DNA of 64,000 nucleotides, taken from assembly GCA_038503035.1 (NCBI GenBank), contig JAVSML010025166.1, positions 434,001 through 498,000 on the forward strand, written 5' to 3'. The stretch is from Crocodylus rhombifer. Lineage: Eukaryota > Chordata > Crocodylia > Crocodylidae. Below the pieces are notes generated by a model. It did no database searches. It saw nothing but the letters and a program-made list of their open reading frames with translations, and was not told the DNA's origin. Made by a program: the position numbers and the translations under genes. This document shows positions 43,805 through 56,296 of this stretch, one piece after another (positions within the stretch are counted from its first letter, which is position 1; every line of letters begins with the position of its first letter).

Positions 43805-46690
43805 TTTTCATAGATTTCATAGACATTAGGGCTGGAAGGGACCCCAGAAGATCGAGTCCAGTCTCCTGCCCAAAGGGCAGGAAGCCAGCTGGGGTCATAG
43901 GACCCCAGCAAGATAAGCATCCAATCTACTCTTGAAGGTGTTCAATGTAGGTACTTGAACCACCTCCAATGGCAGGCTGTTCCAGACCTTGGGGGCTCGG
44001 ACACTAAAGAAATTCTTCCTTATGTCCAGCCTGAAACACTCTTGCAATAACTGTTCGACCTCATCATCCCTTGGGGTGCTCTGGTGAACAAACATTCCCC
44101 CAACAACTGGTGAACATCCCTGATAAACTTATAGGTGGCCATCAGGTTACTCCTGAGCCTGCACTTTTCCAGGCTAAAGAGCCCCATGGCTCTCAGCCGG
44201 TCGTTGTAAGGTCTGTTTTCCTGACCTCTGATCATGCACATGGCTCTTCTCTGGACTCTCTCAAGCTTCTCCACATCCTTTTTGAATTGTGGAGCCCAAA
44301 ATTGGATGCAGTACTCCAGCTGTGGCCTCACCAAGGCCGAGTACAAGGGGAAAATGATGTCCCGGGATTTGCTTGAGAAGCATCTATGGATGCAAGCCAG
44401 CATTTTGGTCACTTTACTAGCTGAAGCATCGCATTGCAGGCTCATGTTCATCTTGTGGTCAATGAATGATGACCCCGAAGTTTCTTTCTTCTATAGTGCT
44501 AGCCAGAGTAGCACTGCCGAACCTATAAGGATGCTGCAGCTTGTTCTTCCCAAGGCAGAGAACCTTGCATTTCTCGGTGTTAAACACCATCAAGTTCTCA
44601 TCCGCCCATTTGCTGAGCCTGTCCAGGTTAGCCTGGATCACCCACCTATCTTCTGGTGTGGATTCTTTGCCCCAAAGTTTGGTGTCATTGATGAACTTGG
44701 CCAGTCTGCTTCTGACTCCAATGTCCACATCATTAATGAAGACGTTGAACAATATGAGTCCAAGGACAGAGCCTTGGGGGACCCCACTGGTCACAGGGCA
44801 CCATGACAATTGACTTCCTTCAATTACTACCCTCTGGGTCTGACCACAGGGCCAATTTCCCAGCCAGCAGATCGTGGTGGACCCAAAGCCACAACTGGCC
44901 AGTTTCGCCAGGAGTTGATCATGGGATATCAGATAGAAGTCTTTTTTGAAGTCAAGATATATGACACCAAGTTCTTCTCCCTTGTCCAGGTGATAGGTCA
45001 CCTGGCCATAGAAGGAAATGAGATTGTTGCGGGTAGGTCTTACTTAACCAAACCCATGCTGGCTATCCCTCAGGATGTTGGCATTGGCCAGTCCATTAAG
45101 GATGGCCTCTTTAATAAACTTTTCTAAGATCTTCCCCTGGAATAGAAGTCAGGCTGATGGGCCTATAGTTTGCCGGATCCACTTTCCTCCCCTTCTTGAA
45201 GATAGGCACAACATTGGCCTTCTTCTAGTCTTTGGGCACTACACTGGAGCACCAGGAGTTTTCAAAAATCTGTGCCAGAGGCTGGGCTATGATGCTTACC
45301 AGCTCCTTGAGTACACTGGGATGTAGATTGTCAGGGCCAGCTGACTTGAAGATATCCAGCTTCTCAAGGTGTTCCTTCATGAGGTCAGAATTGATGGAGG
45401 GCAGGGGATCTCCCTCACCCAGACCTTCCTGTCCCATAGCAGGCATGGGCGTCCCATGAGACTGATGAAAGACCAATGCAAAGTACCCATTTAATAGATT
45501 AGCTTTTTCCTGGGCATAAGTTGTCAGTTGTCCCATCTGGTTCAGTAGGGGTCCAATGTTGCCCTTGCTTTTCTTCCAGCTCCTCACATATCTGAAAAGG
45601 GACTTTTTATTGTCCTTGATGCTCGAAGCTAGTTGGAGTTCAGTTGCAGCTTTGGCTTTCCTGGTTTGCTCCCTGCAGGACTGGACCATTGCAGAATATT
45701 CCTCCTTGGAGGTGAATCCCATCCTCCATCCTTTGTAGGCCTTTCTTTTTAGCCTCAGGAGGTCTGTTAGGTCCCTGGAGAGCCAGGGGGGCTGCTGTGC
45801 CCTCTTGCTGCCTTTCCTCTGAGATGGAATAGACTTAGCTTGTGCATTGAGGATCGCTCCCTTAAAGAGCAACCACACATCCTGAACTACCCTCCCCTGG
45901 GGTCATGGTCCCTTAGGGCCTCACTGAACAAGCCTCCTGAGCTTGTCAAAGTTGGGTTTCCTAAAGTCGAGAGCTTCAGTGTTGCTGACTGACTTGCTAG
46001 CTTTATGGCAGATGGTGAAGGTGATCACCTCATGGTTGCTGTCACCCAGCTTCTCATCTATCACTAGGTCACTGATTAGGTCATCCCCAGTAGCCGGTAC
46101 CAGGTCAAGCAGTGCTTTACCTCTTGTTGGCCCATAGACTTCTTGAGTCAGAAAGAGGTCATCCACACATGATAGAAAGATTTGTGACTGCTCAGATTTT
46201 GCTGAGTGATCTTCCCACGAGATGTCCAGGTAATTGAAGTCACCCATGACAACCATGGTCCTGGAGCATGCGGCCTCAGCCAATTCCCGGGCGAACTGCT
46301 GGTCAAGCTCCTGACTTCAGGTGGGTGGTGTCTAGTAGACTCCCACTGGTGTGTTCTCTGTGCCATTTTCTCCACAGATTTTAACTCAGAGGGTCTCCAG
46401 TTGTCTACCCTGGTCACCAAGATCAGCTTGCAGGGACACGTAGCTATTCTTAACATAGAGAGCCACACCCCCACCCCTTTTATCTATTTGATCCCTCCAG
46501 TACAGGGTATAGCCATCTATACCCGTGGTCCAGTCATGGGTGGAGTCCCACCATGTTTCCATTATCCCTATGACATCATAATTATTTGCGTTAAGCAAGA
46601 GGATGAGTTCCTCCTGCTTATTTCCCAAGCTCCTGGCATTTGTGTACAGGCAGGCAAGTGTCCCCTTGGGACACATTTGTTTTATGTTAA
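43805..46690 (-). mobile_element. CR1 LINE (subfamily 1), near-complete ORF2, no inserts
   Basis: The left end is the 3' tail 'tttcatagatttcatagacattaggg' and the right end is at the start of ORF2 near 46685, so ORF1 and the 5' end are missing. The 2.9 kb runs without large gaps and serves as the template that shows where the 32.3-39.3 kb copy was interrupted. It lies in inverse orientation to that copy, ~4.5 kb away. Confidence 0.9.
43895..46676 (-). pseudogene. CR1 ORF2 relic: endonuclease plus RT, full order kept
   Basis: In order on the minus strand: LACLYTNARSLGNKQEELI and METWWDSTHDWTTGIDGYTLYW (46676-46386, endonuclease start); VVMGDFNYLDISWEDHSAKSEQ (46283-45921, endonuclease end); linker and RT fingers (45878-45225); TYHLDKGEELGVIYLDFKKDF and [24 protein letters not shown] (45001-44459); RT end and C-terminal domain (44451-43895, ending LDAYLAGVL). 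The active-site box reads FINDTKLWG in place of FADDTKLWG, so the first catalytic Asp of the pair is Asn. At least five frame changes or stops separate the blocks. Confidence 0.9.
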
Positions 46691-48355
46691 GAAAAACAAA
46701 CTCACCAAGAAGGAAGAGGAATATATTAAAGTTTACTAGTTTTTAGAGAGTTAAGGTTACAAGTTAAGTAACTGGGAATAACAGTGGAAAGACTTTCATT
46801 GCCTGATAAGAATATACCTAAAAAAGGATTGTAAAGAATGATATCATCTTCATTTTTGTGTTTTGTTGTGGATCCTAATTTCTTTATATATATGGAACTG
46901 TGTAGTTATCAGAATCCAAAGAAATGACCTGGAAGAAAATAAAAAAGAAAATTCTGAATCTCTAAAACGTAATGATTGGTGTTATGTAATACAAATAATA
47001 AAAGACAATTAACAGAGAAAAAATGATCATTGTGAGTTTGTATAATAAGGATGGTAGCATTTTGTAGACTAAGAGGATTACAAGAGTTTGGTGCTAGAAG
47101 AAGAATTGACATATTAAGTTATATATAGTGGTGTTTCCTTCCCTACTGTTGCTTCACACGAGGGAGGGGAAAACAATAAAGAAAACCAAAATATACAGTG
47201 GAACTGGTGAATCTAATGGGGTAGGCTTGGGTTGTGGGGGAAAATGGACAGGGGGGTGAAGCTCACTGAGCTACAGCCCCACAGGAAAAATACCAGGAGG
47301 GCTATGCTTGAGAAATGTTGGGGAGGGGGAACACACACAGAAGGGCTGGGGATACTGCAGCCGGCTTACTCAGACACACAACAAACACCAGGGCAGGGAG
47401 AGTGGACCACAGGACTTACCACACATAGGCAAGAACACACAGGGAAGGCTGATGAGGCAGATATAAAAGATGGCTAGAGTGGTGGAGGGGCTTTGTTTGT
47501 TGAAGATTAGTCCAGGAGCCCCTCAGGCCTCCAGCCAGGCACTCAGCAGCAGAGCAATAGGCAGGAAAACAAAGCAGGATCTGATGCAGTGAGGCAGCTG
47601 TGGGGGAGTGCAAGAGCCATCAGTCAATTAGGGAGTAATCCAGTGCAGGTGTGGTGTTGAGTGGTGCAAGGTGGTGCAGCAGGGAATCTCCCTTTCTCTT
47701 GAGAAAGGGCAGCAGCAGAACAGACAGCAGCAGTAGCAGTAGCAGCAACAGTGGTGGTAGTAGCCATCCAGTTCAGCCACTCAGTGTGCTTCAGGTGAAA
47801 ATGGAGGTGTAGGAGGGGGGTGGCTTGCCAAAGCAGTTGGGGCAGGCAAAGCACCTTTAGGCTCCTGCACTGATGGTGGGGAAGGGGCCCACAGGCAATG
47901 AAGGCTCCCTCCCCAGGCTGTCCCCTGACCGTGGCTTTATGGCAAGCTGGGCAGCAGGCCAGAACAGGTATGCAGAAGCTGGGGTGTGGTGTTGGGGTGC
48001 AGTGCAGTGTGGTGAGCCACTCCCTGAGGGGGGGCCACGGCATGCAGCTGAGCACCCCACCCTGGGGGTCAGGCAGCAACATCAGCAGCAGCATCCCAAG
48101 ACAGGAAGGGGTGCTGCCAATTTACCCCCAAAGGATCTGAGAGCAAGCCAGCAGCTGGCAGTAGCTAGAGGCAGGAAGGGGCCTTGACATCTTTTCCCCA
48201 GAAGCTCCTGAGACTAAGCTTGTAGCAGCGGCAAAGGCAGCAACAGAAGCAGCCTGGGACAGGAAGGGATGTGGCCAACTTCCTCCCAGAGGCTCTTCCC
48301 TCAGAAGCTCCAGTGTATTTGTGTCATGCAAGTTCCATGTGCCCTAAGGCCCACC
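46691..48355. other. No gene; includes a GC-rich stretch with CAG-type repeats
   Basis: 46691-47200 is AT-rich. 47400-48300 is richer in GC, with AGC/CAG/GTA trinucleotide runs near 47705-47765 and 48070-48100. Overlapping open frames on both strands there (47624-48187) reflect composition. It may be repeat debris of unknown family. Confidence 0.4.
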
Positions 48356-48835
48356 TGGCTAACTAGTAGCCCTTAATGTATGGGCAATGAATGAATGACA
48401 CAACCAAACTCCTGGGACAATAAAGACAAAAACAGGACAAGAGTGATGTTTGGGTCAAAGGGTCAAAATGTAAAAATGTGTGCACCTGAGGGGGACACCA
48501 AACAGAGCCCCCCCGGCCCTCAGAAGCTCCCGAGAGTGAATAACCCTGAACTACTTGCCAGGGCAGTTTTTGTACTGATGGGGTCATGACAGGGCAGCTT
48601 TTACACTACTGGGGCTGGCACAGATGTTTGCCCCAGGCTCTAGTTTTCCCTGGCTGTAGATCCTGAAGGAGGCAGGCAGGGTTATTTTGCCCCAAGTGGC
48701 ACAACTTGCTCCACACCAAAGTGCATGCCTGGGTATGTGTGCTGAGGAAAAAGTCCTGGCTCAAAGTTGTGGTGCTTCTATTTGAGCTGCTGCAGGGACA
48801 CATGCCTGCATGTGTAGACTCACCCAATGGGATCA
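48356..48835. repeat. Unclassified repeat, copy 1
   Basis: It shares blocks with 54147-55165 in the same order: 'ctaactagtagcccttaat', 'gagtgatgt...aaagggtc', 'gaactacttgccagggcag', 'ccccaagtggcacaacttg', 'tatttgagctgctgcaggg' and the end 'tgcatgtgtagactcaccca'. It is shorter than copy 2 by ~500 bp in the middle. The right end resembles a DNA-transposon terminus, but no inverted partner was found. Confidence 0.55.
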
Positions 48836-51800
48836 GTTCAGGATAGGGATGGTCCTAAGTTCCTCCAGGTGCCATCCCTGGCCTGGCAGGGGCACTGGGA
48901 TCACTCCTGAGCTCTGAGGGCTGCTGGGAGGTGTCTTGCCTCCAGACCATCTGCCTCCCACCCCAACCCCTGCACCACCCAGACTTTGATCACAGAGTGT
49001 GGGCTGGGATAAGGTCCCCTGCCTCTGCAGCAGGCAGCTCCTGATCCCCAGCTACTGTCAGAGGGGGAGAGTTCTCCTGCATCCTGCTGCTTGGGCTGAC
49101 TGGGAGCAATTAGCAATGTAACTGTGCACTACTGCACAGTAGCTACTATGTGGTAAATCTACTATCCATATTTAGAGGTAGTAGAAAATCATGCAGTAGA
49201 CTAGTAGATTACTCTGTTGCACAGTAAAGCATCTTGTGTAGACACACCCTAAGAGTAGCTATATTAGTTTTTTTAGGATGTAGCATGCACAAAATGGGTG
49301 AGTTTTGCTTCACTGTAGTGCTCCTTAATATCGCTCTTTGATGATGTATGTCCACTATCACAGAAAGAAGACAAATGTTTTGTCTGGGGTAACAAAGGAT
49401 GTCAGTAGCAGAGACAAAAATAAAATCCCAGTGTCTTGCTATTACTAGCAGACAAAATTCCCCTGTTTATATTATTGTTAAAAGGTTATGAGCTAAAAAA
49501 TTGTTTTTTCCACTTTCCATTCCTTCACTGATTACATTAGGTACTCAATTAAGTCTTTTTTCCCCAAGTAATTGGGTGCCAGATAGGTTTCTCTACATTG
49601 CTTAATAGCATACCAATTAGGGAACGGAAGAGTGCTCTAGCCTTCATTTTTCTTTCTCATGTACCTTAATTAAACTAGATTCAGTGCATGTGGGAGTCTG
49701 GATAAGTGCTACAACTTCTCTGGTGATCAGCAATTTATAACTGCAATCAAGGTGGCCTCAACATTCAGCAAAAGTGAAGGTAGTACTCCTCAGTAGATGT
49801 AAAAATACGGTATTGGAGTGTAAGCCATAAACATTATACAGTGAGGGGTTATAATGAAAGAGAATACTGTGAGTTAAGTACAAATTATTGTTGTGGGTTA
49901 TATATCTCATATTGTTTGGATCTGCTAAAACATATTAATGAAATAAGCGTGGGTCTTACTGAAATATGTTCTGTTGGGGAAAAAGCTTGTATAAAAATGA
50001 GAAGTCCAGAATGTGGTTAATGGACAGCAATAAGCAGCAACCCAAAGTTACATCATTGTCTACAAATTCACCGAATCCAAGTTATAGAGGTCTTGACATC
50101 CAAACCTGGATATAGCCCAGTAAATTCTATAAAGTTCAGGAGCTAGTCTTAGTGAACTATAAAAATGGATAGAGGTGATTTTGTATGGTAAGCACTCGCA
50201 GTTAAGGTGGACTTGAAGGCTATCTTCAAGACCATACCCACTTATCTGTGATCACCCATGCTTATAAATCCCTATGCTACACTAATGCTAGTCTATCCTT
50301 TATTGAAGTTTGGGGTTTAAGGCCCTTGCCTTCTCACCTGCCCTTTTCAACAGAAATGTTTTCATTCCTGCAGGCCTCAAGCGTTGGAAGTTCACCAGCT
50401 GCAATCTCATCGTTCCCTATTTCTTTCTTCCAGCCCTTTTGTACTCCTTTTGATCTGTTGCATATTAGTAGAGACATGCCCTGGAGGAGAGACTCACAGT
50501 GCACAGATAATTCCTAGAAGGTTTGGTCATAGGAAAATGAAATACATCTTGGGGCTGTACTCTGGAAGTAATAAGAAAAGAAATAAGAACAAAGATGGAT
50601 TTGGTGTGAACAATGTATGATGAAGATGGCAAAGGATAAATTATGTGGCTTTGGTTGGTAGATGGCAACCTCAAGGTTGACCCTAAATATCTGCAGACAT
50701 ATTTTAATTGTCAGTTATTATCTATAGCTCTAATGGACATTTCATCAGTGGGGACAGTGATAACTCATCTCTGCTTCCAGGAAAATGTTTTTTTCTTCTT
50801 GGTTAGGTTTCCTTCCTGAGGACCAGAGTATCACTAGTAACTCTCTCCTGCCCATGGACTTTTCACAGGAAAATTTCTAATTCTCTATCAAGACAGACAG
50901 GTGAACAAGTTTATATGTATCATTTTGTGTTTATATAGGTTACATAAGACTTGCATGAACACTTATTGCAATCCTCATCTCTTGGCAACTTGCTAACCTT
51001 GGACTTAATCAACCATTTTGTTACTATACTTTTCAATAGAATGTAATTGCAGAATACTCAGTTGAAATGAATGATATATTTTTCTTAAGGTTAGAACCTA
51101 GATTAGCTATTTGTCCATTCTTATGTGTGGGTGCCAGGTTTAGATTTAACTATAGCGTCTTAGTCATTTTATATAAAAAAGTATTGTCGGCAGCCTCCAG
51201 TGAGTTGTGTACACATTGAGGCAAGTTTACAGATACTTATCTATTATCTGCGAGGAATTCCTCTCCTGCCCTTCTCCTTGACTGTTCACTTGACAAGTGC
51301 TGGTTAGCTAGAGTATGGGGAAAAAATAAACACCAGTTTTCATAAATGAGTGCATTATTCTTCCCATTTAAATAATATAAGGAAGGAGACTTAAATTTTA
51401 CACCCATATTAAAATTAAGTCAATTTACTTTCCCATCCTCATCAGGCATGATACAAAGATCAGTGACGTCCTCTCCTAAAATGTCATCTGCTATGTTACA
51501 TCTCCATACTAGCGATACCTTTTCTCAGACTCTAACTCAGAGTGCCTTTTTTTCACCTCTTCTCCACACCTGGCCACTTCTATCATGATAGGCCTGTCAC
51601 AAATGGCCTTACTAGCTCCTATGAAGGACTGAGATAAAAGACTCTCCAATCAGAAGAAGGCTTTATATTGTTGGGGACCATCCCAAGGTGCTTCTTTCCC
51701 CCTTCAGGAAGACTTTGTTTAACATATTTAGCATGGTGAGCAGTGCAGAACCATTAGGTGCCCTCTCTTTAATTTAGAAATAACTTGTTTTATAAACTCC

Positions 51801-52009
51801 CTTGATGTAAAATACTAATACCTTGTTCTGAAAGAGCCTTCCACTCAAGGATTTCAGTGTGCTACATTCTCAGATAGGTAAAATAACATACAGAGTAGTT
51901 TAGCAATGTATCCAAGCCACTTAGTGAGTAAGAGCACAGCACAGAATAGAACCTAAAGCCCAATTATAACCTAGCTTAAAAATTGACTGTATGTAAATCA
52001 GGAATAGCT
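48836..52009. other. No recognisable gene (3.2 kb)
   Basis: Mostly AT-rich. A palindrome-rich stretch at 49105-49250 ('gtgcactactgcacagtag') ends 'gtgtagacacacccta', a typical DNA-transposon-like terminus, so a small mobile element may end there. The remainder shows nothing. Confidence 0.4.
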
Positions 52010-52874
52010 ATATCTAAACCAACTCAGTTATAGCAACTCAAGCTAGACTTCCCCAAAAACCTAATTGAAACTATGTAATATTGTAACTGTTTGTCTCTCT
52101 TCTATGGCTATTATTACTGGTATCTCATCATAAGTTCATATACCTGGCAATAAATAATGTTTATGGTCAAGCTGGTTGCTACACTACATGAACCCCACTT
52201 ACTCTTTCTTCCCCTTGACCTCCCCATTTGCTCTGCAGAAATGTTTCTTTTACCTAATCCAAAGATCCCTGTAATGCCCAATACTACAGTGGGGTCTGTT
52301 CATCAAGAGAGTTACTACTAGGATCATTACGACAAGAAATTGGGACATGCTGAGTTCTGAGGTGCATGAGGGTATCAGCTGAAAGTGCTGATCAGACGCA
52401 GCCTGCTCAGACGTACCCTGTTAGCATGTGTGTATATATGTCTAACTGCATTTATAATTGTTCTGCTGAAATAGGGGATGAACTGAGTTCAAGGCATACA
52501 AGGGTGTCAGCCTAACAAAGCTGAATAATCTGGCCTGACTCAGATGCACTCTGTTAACCCATGTGCTCATGTCTGACTGCATTTTATTCTGTCAATGCTA
52601 AATAACCCAGCCTGGCTCAGGTGTGTCTTGTTAATCCGTATGTGTATGTGCATACATGTGTTTGAATGATTCGGTGGTTGGAGAAACCCAGCCACATTAA
52701 AACTGAGTCCTGCAAGATAGCTCCATTGGGGGTGAGGACTTGCAGTAGGGAGAGATACAGCTCCATATAGAAACACAAGTAACACAAGCAGCACATTGAT
52801 AGAATTACAGAGACCCCAGAAATGTACCCCTAATAGATGAGCACACCCCAAAGTGATGGGCAAATCTGGTAACA
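52010..52874 (+). mobile_element. Family A LTR, copy 3, 5'-truncated
   Basis: From about 52010 it follows the second half of family A: 'caactcaagctagacttcccc', 'ggcaataaataatg', 'ttttacctaatccaaagatccctgt', 'gagatacagctccatatagaaacacaag'. It ends with the diagnostic 'caaatctggtaaca' at 52874, exactly where copy 1 ends (8504). It contains the AATAAA region but lacks the TATA half. It is more diverged than copies 1 and 2, and a different sequence (53.0 kb repeat) follows directly. Confidence 0.7.
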
Positions 52875-52879
52875 GCCCC

Positions 52880-53990
52880 CTGTCTGCATGGCCCTGGCCC
52901 CACTGCACTGCCCACAGCTTAGCAGCAGTGGTAGGGGTGATCAGGGTCTTGTGGCCAGCCCCTCCATGTGGCGCAGGGCAGCACAGGGCAATGTAGCTTA
53001 TCCCCAGCCACTTGGCACCTGCGCTATCTCTGCCACATTGTGTGGGTGTAGTCTGGCTTGGTGCAGTGCTGTGAGGCACTGCACACTTTAAGGTAGCTTG
53101 GGACTGCTTGGGCTGTCCCCTGGGGCCCTGTGCTGCTTGCTGGCACTGCCTGCTGCACCGGGCTGGGCTTTGTGTTCTTGGAAGTGGCCTGACCTGATGG
53201 CACGTAGGACCTGGCCTAGCACGGGGCCCTGGGTGACAGCCTGAGTGGCCCCTGAGCAGTCTGAAAGTGCACAGCACTGCATGGCACCATGCTGAGTCAG
53301 GACACATCTGCATGCAGTGGCAGAGGCAATACGGGTGCTAGGCAGCCAGGGATGAGCCACAATGCCTGACATTGCCCTGCACCATATGGGGTGGGAGTCA
53401 TGAGGCCTTGAGCACCCCAATTGCTGATGATGATGCTGGTAAGCTGCGGTGGTGTGGGGGACTGGGGCCATGTTGGGGGATGGGTAGGGGTCTGAGTCTG
53501 GGTGGGACAGTAGCCCCTGCAGGGGGCTTCATTCCCTGCAGGGGGGCTCTGGACCCTGCGAGGGGGTTGTAGATGCTGAGGGAAGGCTGGGACCCTGCTG
53601 GCAGGGCAGTCCATGGGTTGTGTGTGTGGGGGGCTGCACCCTGTGGGGGGTGGGGGGCGGGGACTCACCCCTCCCAAGCAGCCCCCACACAGTTCCTCCA
53701 AACTCACAGTCCCCCCACTATCCCCTCACATCTGCCCACACATCAACACACATCCCCCCACACCCCTTCCCACCTCACTCCTGCAAACCCCACATCCCCA
53801 TCACACACCCATCATGTGATAAGAAAACCAAAAGTAAACATCAAAACAGATATTTAGAATGTATTTTATTATGATGATAGTGACCCTCCTAGGCTTCCAA
53901 ATTGCTTTAACATTGTAAATATAGCAATAAAACATTGCCCATCTGATCTCTCTCTGTGTGTATATTTATATACTGGTCTTCTGTTCTAAT
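52880..53990. repeat. Unclassified GC-rich repeat with AT-rich tail, copy 2
   Basis: GC-rich block (52890-53810) followed by an AT-rich tail (53850-53985) that aligns with the tail of the 10318-11610 repeat: 'tatttagaatgtattttattat', 'aggcttccaaattgctttaacattg', 'caataaaacattg', 'tatatttatatactgg'. A C/A-rich run lies at 53690-53815. Open frames on both strands in the GC-rich part are compositional. Confidence 0.5.
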
Positions 53991-54146
53991 TTAGGAAGAA
54001 CATGTCTTTTGGGGTATTTTAACAAGTGAATTTGGGATGCTGCTTCAGCAGTCCATCTGACACAGTGAGTAGTGTCCCCAGATACCAATTGGCTGGGCCC
54101 TATAAGCTCCTGTCTATTTGTATCTTTCAGTTAACATAGACCTTAA

Positions 54147-55165
54147 AGCCCAGCCATCTAACTAATAGCCCCTACTTTGTGGGGCCAAAGGGTGAAAGAT
54201 ACAACTTTTTTGCGGGGGGTTATAACTAAGGAAAAATCAGATTGGAGTGATGTGGGTGTTAAAGGGTCCAAATGTGAAATAAAGGTTTCCAGAAGGGGAG
54301 ACAGAGCAGAGATCACTGGGCTCCACCCACTGGATCTCAAAGGCATCCAAGGAACTGGTGGATGCTGCCTATTGTTGCTATGGCCAGAAACATGCATGGA
54401 CGAGTGAGAACAAAATTGCCTTGAAGTCCCTGTACACCTTCCTGGTCAGAGCACCCTTTCTGGTTATGTACAGGGCCTATTTGAACAGGGCCAGGAGGAG
54501 GTTGACCAGGAGGCCCTGGGAGTTGGTGGGGCCATGGATAGGGTGCCCAAAAACAAAAAGGTGGGGGGTGAAGTTTGTCTAGAACCTCAGGAGGAGGTTC
54601 TGGAGGTGGAGGGGATGCAGCTGGGTGCACTTGAATGCCATGTGCACCAGGGTCTCCCTCTGCCTGCAGAAGGGGCAGGAGACCAGGGTGTCTGTGAAGC
54701 TTACCACATGCATGCCCTTGGCGATGGCTCCATGGAGGTGCTGCCAGCTGAGGTCCTCAGTTGATCATGGAATGAAGGTGGAGTACAGACTCAGCTACTG
54801 GGGTGCCCCAGCTACACCTTTGCCAAGCAGGTCCCGCCGCTTGGTACTGGGTGGGACGCGAGGGTAGCATGGTGGATTGTGTGGTGCATTCAGAGCAAGT
54901 AGCCCTGAGCTGCTTGCCAGGGCAGGTTTTTATACGTCTGGGGCCAGCACAGGTGCTGGCCCCAGGATCTAGCTCCCCCTGGCTGCAGATCTGGGAGGAA
55001 CTGGGCAGAGTTGTTTTTCCCCAAGTGGCACAACTTGCCCCACAGCAAAGTTCATGCCTGGGCATGTGCTCTGAAGCAAAAAGCCCTGGCTCAAATATGT
55101 GGTGCTCCTATTTGAGCTGCTGCAGGGACACGTGCCTGCATGTGTGGATGCGCCCAAGGAGTCTA
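54147..55165. repeat. Unclassified repeat, copy 2
   Basis: Same family as 48356-48835, with the same block order and ~500 bp extra (about 54330-54880) that may be original sequence lost from copy 1 or a separate insertion. It ends 'tgcatgtgtggatgcgccca'. No protein similarity. Confidence 0.55.
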
Positions 55166-55873
55166 GCCCATAGCCTTCCTGGTTGGCCTCTTATCATAAA
55201 CTGTGGGGCAACAACTGGTTGACACTCTTCCCTTGGATAATTTTATATAGGATATGGTGAAACACTCTAAATATCTCATAGGGCACAACTCAGTTTTGTC
55301 AGGTTGACAGACAAGATGCACGTTATCCTGGAATACGAATAGGATGCCTCCAGAGAAAGAACAAAAAAAGTGACTCTTGCATCCTTCTAGGCCACATCAC
55401 TATGCATAAAGCTTGCATTCTTCGTGGGCAATCCATCAGGAAGTTCCATTCCTACCTCAGAGAGTATCAGCTGCTATCACTGCAATATCCATCATCTCCA
55501 ACAATGAATGAGAAGAGGTCTTAGGAGCAATCACTCCAAGGCATAGATGCTAGGGATATAATGGACATGACACCAAGTGGCTGCCAAGTCAGATTCATAT
55601 ATTTTAATGGTAAGTAAAACATAGGGCATGCTGTCTAGAGTCTTGGTGAGGCAGTTTACCAGCCAGCCATCTAACTGAATATGGGGAGAGGAAAAAAGGA
55701 AAGAGAAATGATCACAGACTGAAATCCACTTTCCATAGGATTTTCAGAAGTTTTAAGAGGCTTCTAAAATATTCTCCAACAACATAATTCTTTCTCCTAT
55801 TTATTTAGTCTATCTTATATAATTATTCAGAGCAATTGTGGGGTTGGATACTATGGAAAAGTTATCTATAGAG
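55166..55873. other. No recognisable feature
   Basis: Mixed-composition spacer ending with CTATAGAG at 55866-55873, the target-site duplication of the next element. Confidence 0.45.
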
Positions 55874-56296
55874 CAGAGGTATCAAACTCATGTGACCCTG
55901 TGGGTCAGATGTGAGTGGGTCCATGGGCCAGACTGGGCTCACAAACCAGCCTTATGCACCAGATGCAGTGTGCAGGGCCAGCCTGGTGTAGGAGCTGGTT
56001 GGAGCATGTGTCCCAGGACAGCCAAGTGCACCCTGGACAGGCTCAACGTGTAACATGCAGTACACAAGCTAATTCCTGTCTTGCACACTGTGTGCAGTAT
56101 GTGCCAGACTGGTCCTGCACTCTGCGGGCAGCATGTGGATTTGGGGCCAGCACGTGCCACATACAGTGTGGGAGGCCCGACCGAGGTGTGCCATGTGTGG
56201 TATGCTGGTCCACTAGAGATCCATAGGCAGCACTGTGAGCCAGATGATAGGGTTCCATGGGCCAGATCCCCCCAGGATGAAGCTTTGACACTGCTG
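55874..56296. mobile_element. Non-autonomous hAT element (423 bp)
   Basis: The left end CAGAGGTATCAAACTCATG and right end (reverse complement) CAGCAGTGTCAAAGCTTCATC form an imperfect inverted repeat of hAT type. The flanks CTATAGAG (55866-55873) and CTATACAG (56297-56304) are an 8-bp duplication with one change, the hallmark length for hAT. The interior is GC-rich and non-coding. Confidence 0.7.

Noticed and set aside
47624..48187. Long frames on both strands near 48 kb
   Set aside because: GC-rich, CAG-repeat-containing DNA. The frames overlap on opposite strands without motifs.
52567..53313. 248-codon minus-strand frame
   Set aside because: It crosses the border between a family A LTR and an unrelated GC-rich repeat, so it cannot be one ancestral gene.
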